Shown here: piece by piece, positions 42,720 through 54,722 of the stretch
Layout of the letters: each line of letters starts with the position of its first letter
Numbering within the stretch: position 1 is the stretch's first letter
Assembly (NCBI GenBank): GCA_934045075.1
Contig: OW203721.1
Coordinates: 14,602,678 to 14,666,677 of the forward strand
Length of the DNA stretch: 64,000 nucleotides
Direction: 5' to 3'
From: Yponomeuta sedellus
Lineage: Eukaryota; Arthropoda; Insecta; Lepidoptera; Yponomeutidae
Position numbers and translations under genes: made by a program
Notes under the pieces: generated by a model
What the model was told of the DNA's origin: nothing
The model's database searches: none
The model's input: the letters and a program-made list of their open reading frames with translations, nothing else

Positions 42720-43500
42720 GATGAAATGAGATATATAAAAAAATAATCATTTAAACACAACTTTTTAAATATAAGTAACTATAATTGCATGCTTATTAAT
42801 ACAATTAAATATTTTAGCTATGTAATGCGTGTTTTAATATAGCACTTTAAAATATCACGCACCTTACAGGGTCCCCAAAGATCATAACAAAAAACTGTTA
42901 AATTAAAATGTAACAACCCTAAAACTTGTGGAATGCAATAAAGTATTGAGTTTGAATTAAGGGGTAAACAAACTCATGGAAAGAAAAAATTGACACCGAA
43001 ATGGCTTGTTTCCGAGAAATAAACAAGCCGCGCCGCCGCCGTCGGCCACAGCAGCTCAATAAAATGTTCTTATTTAGTCATGGTCCCATTCAAGAGGTCT
43101 TCCTTCTTAAAGATTGATATTTTAGAAAATGAACAAAAAAATTAAACATCCGTGGAACATGTGCGACTAATACACCCATTGTTTTTGTTGGAAACTGTTA
43201 CGAATATTTAAAAAGCGACCTTCGCTTGACCTTATTGCGACTGCAGGTAAATCTTTACGTTTTTGCTGCAAGTCCCCCTTAACGTAACTACTCAGAGAGC
43301 ATGTAAAAGTTGATGCGTTGTCGTTGTCCAGTCAGAAATATAAAGCACAAAAACAATAAATAAATTTGAAAAATAATACATTATCACAGCTTTGTTGTCT
43401 AGGCTACCGACGTATTGACTTGTCTTTTCCTGTGAAGGTGCCAATTGACGGATAAAAATAGATTTCTTTTAAAAGATTTAGATGCTTAGTTTTCACCCTG
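42720..43500. other. Non-coding, no recognisable feature
   Basis: Contains a CpG-rich patch at 43025-43047 (gccgcgccgccgccgtcggc). No gene or multi-copy repeat was seen. Confidence 0.4.
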
Positions 43501-43522
43501 TTATGTAAAATTATTGATGTTA

Positions 43523-43696
43523 GGGCTGATTTTTCAATTCTCGGATAAAACTTATTCGTCGAATATCGTATTAAGCAACTATTTCATAAATGTGTGGTAA
43601 TTGCCTTTCTTTTGTTATACATCGGTTATATTTTTATATTGCTGTGTAATACTTTATTAGACGGATAGTTTTATCCGAAGATTGAAAAATCAACCC
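43523..43696. mobile_element. MITE (174 bp), TA flanked
   Basis: Left end gggctgatttttcaattctc and right end (reverse complement) gggttgatttttcaatcttc, each followed by ggataaaac. TA lies at 43521-43522 and 43697-43698. The centre is AT-rich and non-coding. Confidence 0.75.
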
Positions 43697-44601
43697 TAAA
43701 GTACCTAAGTAGAGAATGGTTTTTTCATGAACATGACAATTTAAAATAGTACGTCCATATCTATTGACCGAAGCTGTTTCTTCGTTTAATATTTGGACAT
43801 ATTTTGATTGAAATCGTGAGTTCAACATAATAATACTTTATAAATAAATAGTAATAATTCGGATATTTTTTACCCTATAACCTAGGTTATAGGGTATGAA
43901 AAAACTCGAGTCAAAGTGATTGCTATCAAAATGCTCCAAAACGGCTTAACCAATTTTTATCATTGTTTTGTCATTATTGAGTTAGACGGATAATAAGTCG
44001 TAAGATATAATAATTAAGATATAATAATTAATATGGCAAAACAATGTTTGCGGTTGCATAAAAGTAAGTTAAATGAAATTTATGATCGATAATAATAAAT
44101 TAGCCATTATTTTGTGTAAGCCTTAGTCGTTGTAGGATTAACAGAAATATCTACGTAAAAAGAAACGATATTATTTTGCCAGTGCCCGTAAATGTGTAGG
44201 TTTCCTAGCAATCGATTCGGTTACTAAAACTTATGTTTACTGAGACATGAATGTCAGTTCTATGAACAACACACCACGCAGTAACTTTGCGACAAGCGTG
44301 TGGAATGGCTCTTCATGGATCATACGCGGATTTTCGCTGCTCCAGAAGCGATAATTTTACTTGTTCACGAAACCGGGTATCCGGGAATGGGCCTCAATGA
44401 TCGTGATGATTTCCGATGAAAATTCATCATCAATAATCGTCAATTATTTATTCCGCGTTCTTGAGAAGTTTAACGTTTCATAGCTATTTGATATTGTATT
44501 CTGCATCTGTTTACTTCACATATCTCTAAACAAAATAAAATTTGCCGTCATTTGAATAAGTTAAGCGGCTCCCAATGGAGTGATTACCACTTCTGTCCCA
44601 C

Positions 44602-44705
44602 CTTTATTTGTATGTTTTACAAATAATTAAACGTTATTTTATTTTCTCGTCATCTTTATTTGTATCTTTTACAAATAAATAAATGTTATTTTATTTTCTC
44701 TTCAT
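44602..44705 (+). repeat. Tandem duplication, 52-bp period
   Basis: ctttatttgtat(g/c)ttttac followed by attttattttctc occurs twice, starting at 44602 and 44654. Confidence 0.75.
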
Positions 44706-44805
44706 AACATTGTATCATAGAATTGCAAAGTCCCTCATAATTTGGCCAGTTCTAGCATTATATTGCGAAAATAAAATAAAATTCTTAAGAACTATGTAGA
44801 AGCAT

Positions 44806-45065
44806 TCTTCTTCTTCAGGCATATTAGTCCACTGCTGGACAAAGCCTTCCCCTAATGAGTACCATAGCACAAGATTGTGCCATCATTGGGGGGTAATGCC
44901 CATAATCCCCACGCTGGGCATGCGGGTTGGGGATCGCAGATTGGTGGAATTGCTCTGCAGGGGGCGCTGCTGCCCACCCCCCGGTTTGTGTCCCTTAGTC
45001 GCCTTTTACGACACCCGCGGGAAGAATTTGGGTTGGTACTATTCTCTAGGCCGACACCTCACAGC
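44806..45065 (-). repeat. Non-autonomous RTE-type element
   Basis: Reverse orientation of the family at 31999-32250: tail ttcttcttcaggcatattag at the left, then the GC-rich front ending ttgggttggtactattctct. Confidence 0.75.
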
Positions 45066-45699
45066 AATGTAGAATGTAGAAGCATGGCGAGTACTAATTC
45101 TAAAGAAGACATAAAGGCGTGGAAAGCTTATAAAAATACAGTTGAAAGGAAAATCACGTTGTTTTGATTCCACAGCTGAGTACATCTGTATCTACTGTAA
45201 CTACATCTTTACGTGGTCTAGCAAGGAGCTGCGTCATAAAGGTTTTAGAAATATTAAAATCGTTTTACGTCATCTATTTACGCTTTCCACTTCATAAATA
45301 TTGCAAAATCTGAACTATGCAAAGCTACTCCACAATAGGTTTGAACCTTAAATATTTTCTTCACGACACAAGATTTGCCTTCTTAGAAAACCAAACCATT
45401 TCAGTTCCTCAAAGCTTCTTTTGACTGTTGCCTAATAATCGTTGAAAATGCAGAACTAATTTAGCAGATAATTATTCTGTCGTTTTCAGGCTACATGCGA
45501 CGTCTCACATGCGGGTAAATGCTCAAGTTGAGCATAAATTATAAGTGAATGTGCATCTTCAATCACAGCGACGCGACCCCGTAACAGTATGATTTATTCC
45601 AACCACGGTGCATAATAATATTAGGTACTTGCTGTGCCTGCGACTTCGTTTTGTTAGAGGGATTTCTATATTTTTTTTACAAAAAAAGACAAAGGTTAA

Positions 45700-46068
45700 C
45701 AAGAAGCGCTTGTGGCCCAGTGAAGCGCTCATAGCCGAGTCGAACCGACTGATTGAAGTTAATAACTTCGGTTAAGCAACCACAAGCGCGGTCAGGTGCT
45801 GAATGGGTGACCATTCTGTGACTATCGCTAGTGGCATCTTTTCCGAGCGCTTCTGTGGTTCGCAAGGCACGCTGAGCCGTCGGTGCGGCGTTAAGCAATG
45901 TCGGATGCCTTATGGGCGGCTTGATAACTTTTGATAGCCTCGCCACGGTCTTACAATCCTCCACCAACCCGGACTTCGTCCCCATGGTGAAGTACGGCCT
46001 AACCTTCCTGCGATGCAGGAAGAGACTCTTGCCCCAGCAGTAGGGATGTACAAAGGGTACATGTCATA
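45700..46068 (+). repeat. 5S-like SINE, most complete copy
   Basis: The head is doubled at its start (aagcgcttgtggcccagtg then aagcgctcatagccgag). It continues through aacttcggttaagcaacc and gcgcggtcaggtgctgaatg, where the order matches 5S rRNA (AUUAAGC, then GGGCGCGGUUAGUAC, then AGAUGGG). It runs to the shared 3' end with acctt-cctgcgatgcagga. The 5S-like region would carry the internal pol III promoter. Other copies in the window are truncated derivatives. Confidence 0.8.
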
Positions 46069-46268
46069 AGTATATGCTTAAGTGTAGTTCTGTGACTACT
46101 GGTCATTACTTTACATCAATGGTCACTGTGTTCCGAAACGTTAAAATTAGACCTCCATATTCTTATGCTAAAAAAATTAAATTGAAAAACAATGTAATTA
46201 TTGTAATATGAAAAAAATTAAATTTTCATCCCTTATGCAAATAATGTAAACTCAACGGCTTTTTCTAG

Positions 46269-46408
46269 GCACGTCGAAATATGGAGATTCTGACGATGTA
46301 AATGTAGATATTTCCGACGGGTACTGTTCAATAACCACACAGCTTACGGTGATTTTCTTAGCTCTCATGGACTTATGCGTGATGTTATTAATCTTACTTA
46401 TAATCATG
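46269..46408 (+). CDS. Candidate transmembrane exon of the host gene
   Basis: After a good acceptor (cggctttttctag) an open exon of 140 nt runs to ATCATG|gtgagt, a strong donor. It enters in phase 1 and leaves in phase 0. It encodes a polar, acidic segment (GDSDDVNVDISDGYCS) and then a membrane span (LTVIFLALMDLCVMLLILLI). That is the layout of a juxtamembrane and transmembrane exon of a type I protein, consistent with the signal peptide in exon 1. No downstream cytosolic exon was found. One alternative is that this is a separate gene; the phase chain is the main argument for linkage. Confidence 0.5.
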
Positions 46409-46570
46409 GTGAGTTTTACTTAGTTTCAACCCGTGGTTTGGTATGATGCGCGCACAAAAAAAATAGAGTAAGACTGAGAAACCGAGAGCCTTAATTAACT
46501 TTATTTTAGTTCATCGCTTTAATTTGGTTTTTTCGACAAAAATACATGTCTCGGCAAATAATAAATATGT

Positions 46571-46795
46571 TTTATGCCACACCTGGCAATAAAGTGGCTT
46601 TTTCCGCACGCTGCGCGTACGGAAAAAGCCGCTTTCTGGCCAAGTGTAGACATAAAAAGATGTACACAACACGGGAGGTAATAAAGAAAGCTCTCGATCG
46701 CATATATATATACGTCCCTCGCTTGCAACTCGGGCCGCAAACTTCTGCGATCTCGGCCTTTCTTTGTATTACCACCCTAGTTGTGTAATGTACTA
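46571..46795 (+). repeat. Family F repeat with a hairpin head (copy 2)
   Basis: Nearly identical to 38158-38378, with a few extra (ta) units near 46703. The ggctttttccg hairpin is preserved. Confidence 0.8.
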
Positions 46796-47319
46796 TAATG
46801 ATCTAGACATAACATTTACAGATTTATTATATGTATAGATTATCTGCTAGCTGTGCTGAGTTTGCTCGCACTTGGCTGATTTTGTAGTTTAATTTGTATA
46901 TTGAAACACAACAACATGGTAAAATCACTGTCTCTTTGTTTTGCGCAGTCATTTTGTAGATATTACAATTAATTTTCTTACCTAGCGAGGAGTAAATGAA
47001 ATTAAGGCACACAAAGTGCGCCAGGCTAGGTTCTTGAGCGGCCCACACGAAGCCATTAGAGCACTTTTCGACCCCCTCTATCAGAAGCCAATTATGTCAG
47101 ACTACTAAACATTGCGGACGAATCAAAGTTACAAAGTTATTTGAAAAATTATTTAGAATTTCAAGCTTCCAGGTAGAGTATGTAGTTTAGAAGATGTGGG
47201 GGTCCAAAAAATGCAATGTTCTGTTTTTACTGATCACCGACTGATAAATCATCAAAAGTTAAAGGTAACTGAACTAGAAATTTGAAATTTGGACACTAAA
47301 CAGTTTTAAAAACTGCCGG

Positions 47320-47415
47320 CAGATGCTGAATGCGGCAAGCTAAAGACAGGGCGCTATGGCGCTCATTAGGGGAGGGCTATGTTCAGCAGTGGACTAATAT
47401 AGCCTGAAGTAGAAG
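47320..47415 (+). mobile_element. RTE-type LINE 3' fragment
   Basis: gatgctgaatgcggcaagct, gcgctcattaggggagggct and gactaatatagcctgaagta follow in the order seen in the other RTE fragments. Only the 3' end is present. Confidence 0.75.
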
Positions 47416-47882
47416 AAAAAACAGTTTTTATTCAGTAGGTAACAAGTAACTTGGTTAATATCTGACATAACCAAGTTTTTGTCTTATAAAAATGCTTGAT
47501 ATAAGTAATACTCAAGTACTTTTGTGAGACAAGAAGTTGCCTATATTTTTGCATTTATGTTTTGATAGGGTAATACCAACTCGTAGTGTATCTGTGGTTT
47601 GACGCAAATATATTGAAAGCTTGGATGTTCCGCTCACTGTTGTTAATGAAGCATCCGAAATTAATTTAAGAGGCTGTCAAACGATCGATGCTCTATATTC
47701 TAGTAATTACTACAAGCAGTTAGTGACTGTAAAATAAAGATATCTCTATAAAAAATATATCCCTATATCCGGCATGGACGCTTGAACGGCTGGACTAATT
47801 TCGCTAATTATTTTTTGTTGTGTTTGTTATTGTCAGTAGAAGGTTCTTATGAGCTAGAAATAAGATATTTTTTTATTAATTA

Positions 47883-48093
47883 CTAGCTGACCGAGCGAAC
47901 TTTACGAAGTTCGCTCGGTTAGGCGGTACGCCGCCTAACAGTCAATTCTTTAATGTTTTTAATTTTTTTTTTCTCCGTAAGAACCATCCTCGTACTTCAA
48001 GGAATATTCAAAAAAATTAATTAGCGAAATCGGTTCAGCTGCTCTCGAGATTTGCGCTTACCAACACATTCAGCGATTCATTTTTATATTATA
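47883..48093 (+). repeat. Dispersed repeat, family E (copy 2) with inverted start
   Basis: Same family as 3599 and 62582, but the first 45 bp contain two back-to-back hairpins: agcgaactttacgaagttcgct and ttaggcggtacgccgcctaa. The ordinary family start reads agcgaacttcgtaccgccta, so a piece of it has been duplicated in inverted order. Confidence 0.8.
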
Positions 48094-48097
48094 ATAA

Positions 48098-48195
48098 TAA
48101 GAATGCGACCAATCCGGAGTTGGCGCCCGTGTGGAGTATGGACTGTACCTTTCTCAGGGAAGAGACCCGTGCCCCTCGGTGGGGACATAATGGGT
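48098..48195 (+). repeat. 5S-like SINE, 3' fragment
   Basis: Contains the (g)gagttggcgcccgtgtgga block and ends at ggggacataatgggta. Diverged. Confidence 0.55.
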
Positions 48196-48239
48196 AAACA
48201 TAACAGAACATAACATTTACATGCATACATTGCTTCTGA

Positions 48240-48386
48240 CCCCACACTAGGATACTATGTGTCGTAGTAACCATAAACAACGACAACATCCAAGACCTGG
48301 GTTGTTTTATTGTCCCCAGCCGGGGATCGAACCCGGGACCTCTTGCATGGTAGGCAGATGCGCTACCGCTGCGCCACAGAGGCCGC
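48240..48386 (-). repeat. tRNA-derived SINE, family C
   Basis: On the minus strand the head is ggcctctgtggcgcagcggt, the B box is gggttcgatccccgg, and the body has gggtcttggatgttgtcg. It is followed by the actaggatactatgt end. Confidence 0.75.
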
Positions 48387-48429
48387 CGAGGTTGATGATG
48401 ATTATGATGATAAGAATGCGAATTCAACA

Positions 48430-50100
48430 TTTATAGTTAGGTAAGACAGGACAATATCTGCAGGTCAGCTATAAAAAGTAATCATTTGTTTCTAACAAAG
48501 GTGTGACTTTATCAAATAGGATACTACGGCATTAGTGATCCCAAAAAAAACACCTATTATTCAATATAATCATGTTTTGACATTAGCACGGAGACAAGTC
48601 AAGGTAACGCCACACCACGCGCATACCTGAACGCCTCTTGTAGCGAGTGCATTGCTCGCTCTAAGCCGCCCACACGTGATTTTCGAAGTAGCCGCTAGGT
48701 CCTTATTAAGTCGCCCGTTAAATGCCATTATGCTTATAATACACTGTATTGTACCTGCAGTCGTCTTTGTGAGCTAAGCTGAGTACTGGAGACAGCACAT
48801 CAAATGTCGTCGACTGTACAGTTTGTCACATTTTCATGCATATTGTGCAACCTATATGATATTTCTAAAATACGTAAAATTTTATATTTTAAAATTTGGG
48901 TGATATAGGAACTTCGTAATTTAGAATTGGTCGTAAAAACTACATATTTAAAAAAAATTAAGCACTAAACTCTAGTCGTGTTACAGAAATTGTCAATTTA
49001 GAATATAATCCAGTATCTATGTTATATAAATAGATATAATTAGTAAATTTTAAATTCTTTAATATTGCACTACCTGCTAATCTTGTCTCCAAACCTTAGC
49101 TTAGCTGGTAGATAATCGTAAGTAGCATTAAGCTCGCCTATGTGCAAAATGTTTATGCAATAATATACTAGCTGACTATGCAAACATTGTTTTGCCAGAT
49201 TAATAAGCCTACGACTCATTTTCAGACCTATCAATATACAGTCAATCTGAGAACCATACACTTTTATAATTTTATATAATTTTCTAATTCTCACCTGTTG
49301 TACTCACTTAATAAATAAAATAAAAAAAACATAATAATCGGTGAAGCCGTTTCGGAGGAGTTCGATAACAATGGTACGAGATTATATAATGTTATATTAC
49401 GCAGAGTTTTGATGCTTGAGTCCGATTCGCACTAGGCTGTTACTTTTTTCAAACTGCGTCATCTCTATTCGCATCGGGGCCAAGGGGCAACGGGATAAAA
49501 AAAATTGGGCCAAACACTTTGCTAAATGTCCAATGCTAACACAGTTGTAGTTACCAATCTGACAGAAGCTTTATTTAAGCGCGAAACGTTCTCTTTGAGC
49601 GATCTGCTTGAATGGCTGGTCTAGATCGACTGCTAAAGTAATTAGAGCGAACCTACTGCCTACATCATTGTTGGAACAGAGTTAAAATTCTATTTTTGGA
49701 TTCTTTATGCCAAGCCCGGCCATCTTAGTACATACACTCTGATGAAAACCGCAATTTCAGTACTAAAATTGCTGCACATACTACGAGTAGTTCCGAGTAT
49801 ACCTAAAATATGTCACTCTGTACGAGCATACTAAGATCGTGACAGCACTGCCTTAGTATCGTAATAGAAAACTTATCATCTATTCCGTGTGTGATATGCT
49901 GGATGAGTTTTATTCAGCGTCTGGTCTCAACTCCTAACCTACACTCTACAGGCGATGTGACAACGCAGACACTTGAGTGCCTGAGGCTCATAGGTATATT
50001 GATTGATTTTCTGAGTCTTCAGGCATATTGAGTCTGTATTCCATCTGAAAAGAAGCCAAAATTACGTGATTTCGCTAAAGAACCCATGAACAAAAAACAA
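48430..50100. other. Non-coding; decayed MITE inside
   Basis: Between about 49720 and 49855 the ends atcttagtaca and tactaagatcgtgacag are inverted and resemble the MITE at 17819. Nothing else was recognised. Frames of about 70 codons look accidental. Confidence 0.4.
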
Positions 50101-50109
50101 TGTAGCATA

Positions 50110-50215
50110 TATGCGTCCCTGTAGAGCATAGGCCATCTCTCAGAGAGAGAGAATAGGTTTACGTGCCCAAAGCGGATTGGCAATTTTAAGCCCTATTTTT
50201 AAGAACAAATAAAGA
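50110..50215 (-). repeat. SINE fragment, family D
   Basis: The inverted order of ctctcagagagagagaat and gcggattggcaattttaagc matches family D at 62840 and, in the other orientation, 17440 and 20030. Confidence 0.55.
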
Positions 50216-52310
50216 GTGTTGTAAATTACATTACTCTTTCCTCATAAGATGAAACGACGCTACTGGCAAGATACGTAAAGCTCTTTTTACCCCGACCGAA
50301 AAGCCGTTCGAAAAGCGAACTATACTATAGTTATTATTTGAGTAATCTTCGTAGTACTTAATACCCATTTAGATTTTATTTTATTTTCAGCAATTACAAC
50401 TATCCCGTATTTTCTTTTCAACGAATTTGCCCTTTTTTCACTTTTTTATTCAAAACATTCAACATAAACATTCCGTAGAAACACCTAGCTTTACCCGGAT
50501 TTCTATTAAATATAATGAAAAAGAAAGAAAACGAAAATAAGTACTATATTACTTGAAACCTTGATATTAATGATTCCGAGATTTACTTGTGACCACAAAA
50601 TAACTATAGTGACGTTAATTAGGTCCATCTGAGAAAATCCTTCACGGAGTATGATTGTAAAAAAACTGTAAGACATACCTACTAAACATAGAAAACACAG
50701 AGTTGCCTGTGTAAAATCTGTTTAACAGGGATATGTCAATTCTAGTTTGGTTGTTCAACATAAAAAAAACTGACGGCAAAATCTGTACAAAGTCAGTCAG
50801 AGCCTTGATAAGGAAGTCTGTAAACACTTTCTGAAATAAGTAATGCCCGCTCTCATTTTTATCTGTACGTTCATCCTTTCTTTTTATATCATGCATGACG
50901 TAATTATAACTAGCAAAAAATGATCGCTGGGCAAACAGTATGGGGTGGATAACATTGCATTGTACCCACTGTCTGTGATATGTTTTAGAGATTGTAATGT
51001 AATGATATCGTGATATCTAATTTACGTTATCGTGACCAATGCGGACCAGAAGTTATTTAAATGGCCATGGGTGGCTATAGGAAAATGTTCTCAAAATCAT
51101 GTTCTCGCAGTCTGTAATTATCTTTATTGTAGTAATCTGCAGAATTTTCGTTATTCATTATTAATTTAAGTAGAATTCAGTATATTCGTGGATTACAGTG
51201 AACCACAAAATTAAATAAACGGAAACATTACTTACCTATAATAGTTTTAGACTATTCAAGAACACTCAAGATCACATCAGTACTTAGCGCTAAAACCGGA
51301 AACATCAGGTTTCGATTCTTGAAGTCAAAAATACAGTAAGAGTGAGTAATCCTAGTCTGCTGTCTAACCTAGGAAAACTGTCGGAACAGTATGCCACTTG
51401 AACAAACAGAAAGGATGTCGATTACAATTATATATCATTGTTTTTCATGGATTTTATCTCAACGCCAGTTAAATCGTTGAGGTCCCAAATATTGTGTTTT
51501 AATAAAGCGGATGGGTGTCAAGAACTAAAATTCATTCGTATCGATCTTATCCTCATTCTAACATCCAACAAAGTCACCGATGCCATAATGAATTGTCAAA
51601 GGGCCTCTATACAAATAAGTGGCTCGTAAAATTGGGACCGAAGGGCCGAGACAGACAAACAGACAGTCCAAGTGACCGTAAATCTGTCGACGGGCGGCCG
51701 TCGGCCGTCGCCAAGCATGTGCGCTGCATCTGCGTGTGCAGCCACTGTTGCACGTGGTAACGCGGATAAACAAGACAGAAAAAAACCGGTCAAGTGCAAG
51801 CCGGACTATGACTGTTGATGGCGCGAAAGTGACCTGTCAGAATCGAGCCACGTCGTGGACATCCCGCGGCCTGTTTCATAGAATTACAACTCATGGTTAA
51901 CAATTTGATGTACATTGCAATGTCTAATAACCCAAAGGTTAACAAGTCGCCTTTGCTACGCAATGTGTGAAGTTGTAAAACGTTTAAAAAATAATAAACT
52001 GGAACGACTTCAACATTTTTGTTTTATTTATTTTATAATGATAAAACAGAAAAAACTTGATTAAAAACAGTATAAGCAGGTGAAGGATGATTTATGAAGT
52101 CCGGTCTAGATTTAATGTAAAGTAGTAGGTAGATGCCAAAAAGTCAAATAAATCTCAAAAATGGGTGACGTAATTTTTAATTTTGAAAAAGTAGACAGAA
52201 TTAAGTAAATATAAAAAATGTATAAAAATGTATAAAGACGTTTGCACCGTTACAAATGTTCCTACTTCAGGGTAATAAATTCATAATAAACTATGATATT
52301 GTAGCTTTTA
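50216..52310. other. Non-coding; CpG-rich patch at 51680-51760
   Basis: The patch (gtcgacgggcggccgtcggc) is open in three frames because of composition. A repeat fragment accggtcaagtgcaagccgg lies at 51785. No gene was recognised. Confidence 0.4.
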
Positions 52311-54720
52311 AAACTCAGCTCTGGTCTCTGTCACCCCTCTGGGATACAGGCGTGAAGTTGTGTAATTTAATGCGAGCCGGACTCACGCACCGACGACTCC
52401 GTACCAGTACGTAGTAATAAAGGTAACATGAAGTTATTTTAAAAGCGCACATTTTTGGCAGGTTACAATTTAAGTTTGTGTTTAACAAATAAAATTTTAT
52501 GAGGTCTGTTTGTGTCTTTCCTAGGAAAATATGTTTTTCGAAATATCAGTGGTTCCAATCACATAGCTCACAAGCTTATGACGTTACCGCTAAATCGTAT
52601 GTGTAATAACAATGTCGCAGACTCTGCTAAAACCATTGTCCTTCAACATAGAAATATGTATATCGATTCTATATAGAATATATACTGACTCGGCAAACAT
52701 TGCTTTGCCATGGTCCTATTCCCAGACTAACCAGATTCACACAAAAGTTCCTCGAGTTCGATAACGAACACTATGACACGAGAATTTCATATAATTCTAT
52801 TATTATTATTATATAATTAATTATATTAACTATAAACAGTTTTCCATTACTTATTTCATTTCAAAATGAAGAATAATTTGTTAAAATTTTATAAAAAATT
52901 AAGTAATAAACGCGTCGAATTGATAACCTCCTCCTTTCTTGAAGTCTGTTAAATAGAAATAGCATTGAATATCGTTGTGAATCGATCGTAGAGATTTACC
53001 GAGATTTACGATTTGAAACCGAGGCAACTGCGCGGCGACCACCTGCCTGCATTAAAATATACCTCAATGTAGATGTTCTGTAAGACATTGTGTCCTTACC
53101 CGTAAAGACAATTTTAAAACAACACGTGCATTTTCCATTACTATCCAATTGCATTTTCGCCGACAGCATCAAATGTATTTAAAAATGCCATTTTTCTACG
53201 AACCAATAAATTGAGCATTTGAAGGATTTGAAATCGATCTCATTAGCGGCGAATGCGAATGTGACATTGCATAATTCCAAAAAAGTTATTACTTTTACGT
53301 GTCTGTCATTCCAATTGCGCGGATTTATGTTCAAGTTATCATACCTTCTAATAGGCAGAAGAGAAATTCGATCTACAGTTAAGTAGTAGGTCACCTACAT
53401 GATGTAAGAAGTAAACCAAAGTGTTTCAGGCAAATTCACACGTTCAACGTTACCTATACTCTTTACAAATGAACTCCTTTGTTTCCATTCTGTGACAGTT
53501 CTATTTTTGAAACACATTCTTCAAGGTTACCGTTGACACAATTTCTCATTTGAGCCCCAGCCTCTTTCTATACTTGCTTTTAAGTTTTCGGATCTGCAAA
53601 AGTACAACAAATAGAGGTCAGCAACGATAATCGGAGATCTTTATATGGTTGAGACCGTGACGGCTTACCCCAGCGCGCTGCAGCGTGAACGGGTGCTGTA
53701 ACTATAATAACAGCGGTGCCATTTTGTGACTGTTATCACAAATTTTGTAACTTTTGAACCCCCTTTGTAACTTTTTGTGACATGGCCTAATACGTAACTG
53801 TTTTGTGACTTTTTGAAGTATGGTCCTATCTAAAACAGATTGCAGAAAAATTCATTCAATTTGTAATTTTTAACACTTTTTTTTAGTTTTTAAGTTCCAA
53901 ACCTAGATGAAGATTCGAAAATGATTAAAATTTCACGTGGTTGCATGGTAGAAAAAATGTTTGGAAAGAAATTGTAACTTTTGGATCAATTTTAAGACTT
54001 TTTCATTTTGCTCGTGTAACTTTTGACGTGCGGGATCTGGCAACACTGTTTATAATATAAATCTGGCTGTTACATTAGTGTTTTCTTCTCAGAACAATAT
54101 TGTTCTGAGGTTTTCTTAATTTTATAAAGACGTGCTGTCACGATCTTAGTACACTCAGACAGAGAATTAAACTAATTTTCTAGCATTGAAGGCTGTGGAT
54201 TGTACTTATAAAGAATTAAAAAAGATTACTTGTACTCGCACGTATAAATACACACAATACTATAACTTTAGAAAAGTGGTCAGAGTGAAGGTTTTTCCGC
54301 TGCCTTTTCCTCGAATACAATCTCAGGTTTAAATCACATTATAAGCTTTGCGCTTTAATGGATCTTTCAATATCTCAGGTTTCAGTAAATCTATAGACGC
54401 CCTTCAATCTATAGAATAAAGTGGCAAAAATACTGAGATCAAATCATATGATAGGTACGTACCGTATCGACACGTGTCGATACATGGATAATAGATGTCA
54501 CCGACTTACAATAGCTGTTGGGGTTATATTCATTGTAAGTCACACTGGAAAATATCGGACCATTAGCGCCGTAGACGCATACAAACAAGTCTATATCGCT
54601 AACGCTAAGCTCAACAAGTGTGACGTAGGTACACTCGGCGACAGCGCTTTGATACAAACAGCGAAGGTCAGGGTCGAGTTTTATAAAACTACACGACGTA
54701 GTTTATTATGACAGTTTGTT
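52311..54720. other. Non-coding; LINE end and thymine-rich repeats
   Basis: At about 52320-52365 the end of the LINE group seen at 30750 appears in plus orientation (cacccctctgggatacaggc). The region 53700-54050 repeats tttgtgac and ttgtaacttttg motifs many times. A 96-codon plus frame at 54421 is matched by an open minus frame and is not called. Confidence 0.4.
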
Positions 54721-54722
54721 TG

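Noticed and set aside
46269..46408. Integrin alpha calf and membrane region
   Set aside because: The cysteine spacing at 38989 and the membrane span are only loosely similar. No beta-propeller repeats are visible and the conserved GFFKR motif is not seen, so I did not assign it.
53690..54050. Tandem repeat of ttgtaacttttg motifs
   Set aside because: The motifs recur without a fixed period and are diverged, so no array could be defined.
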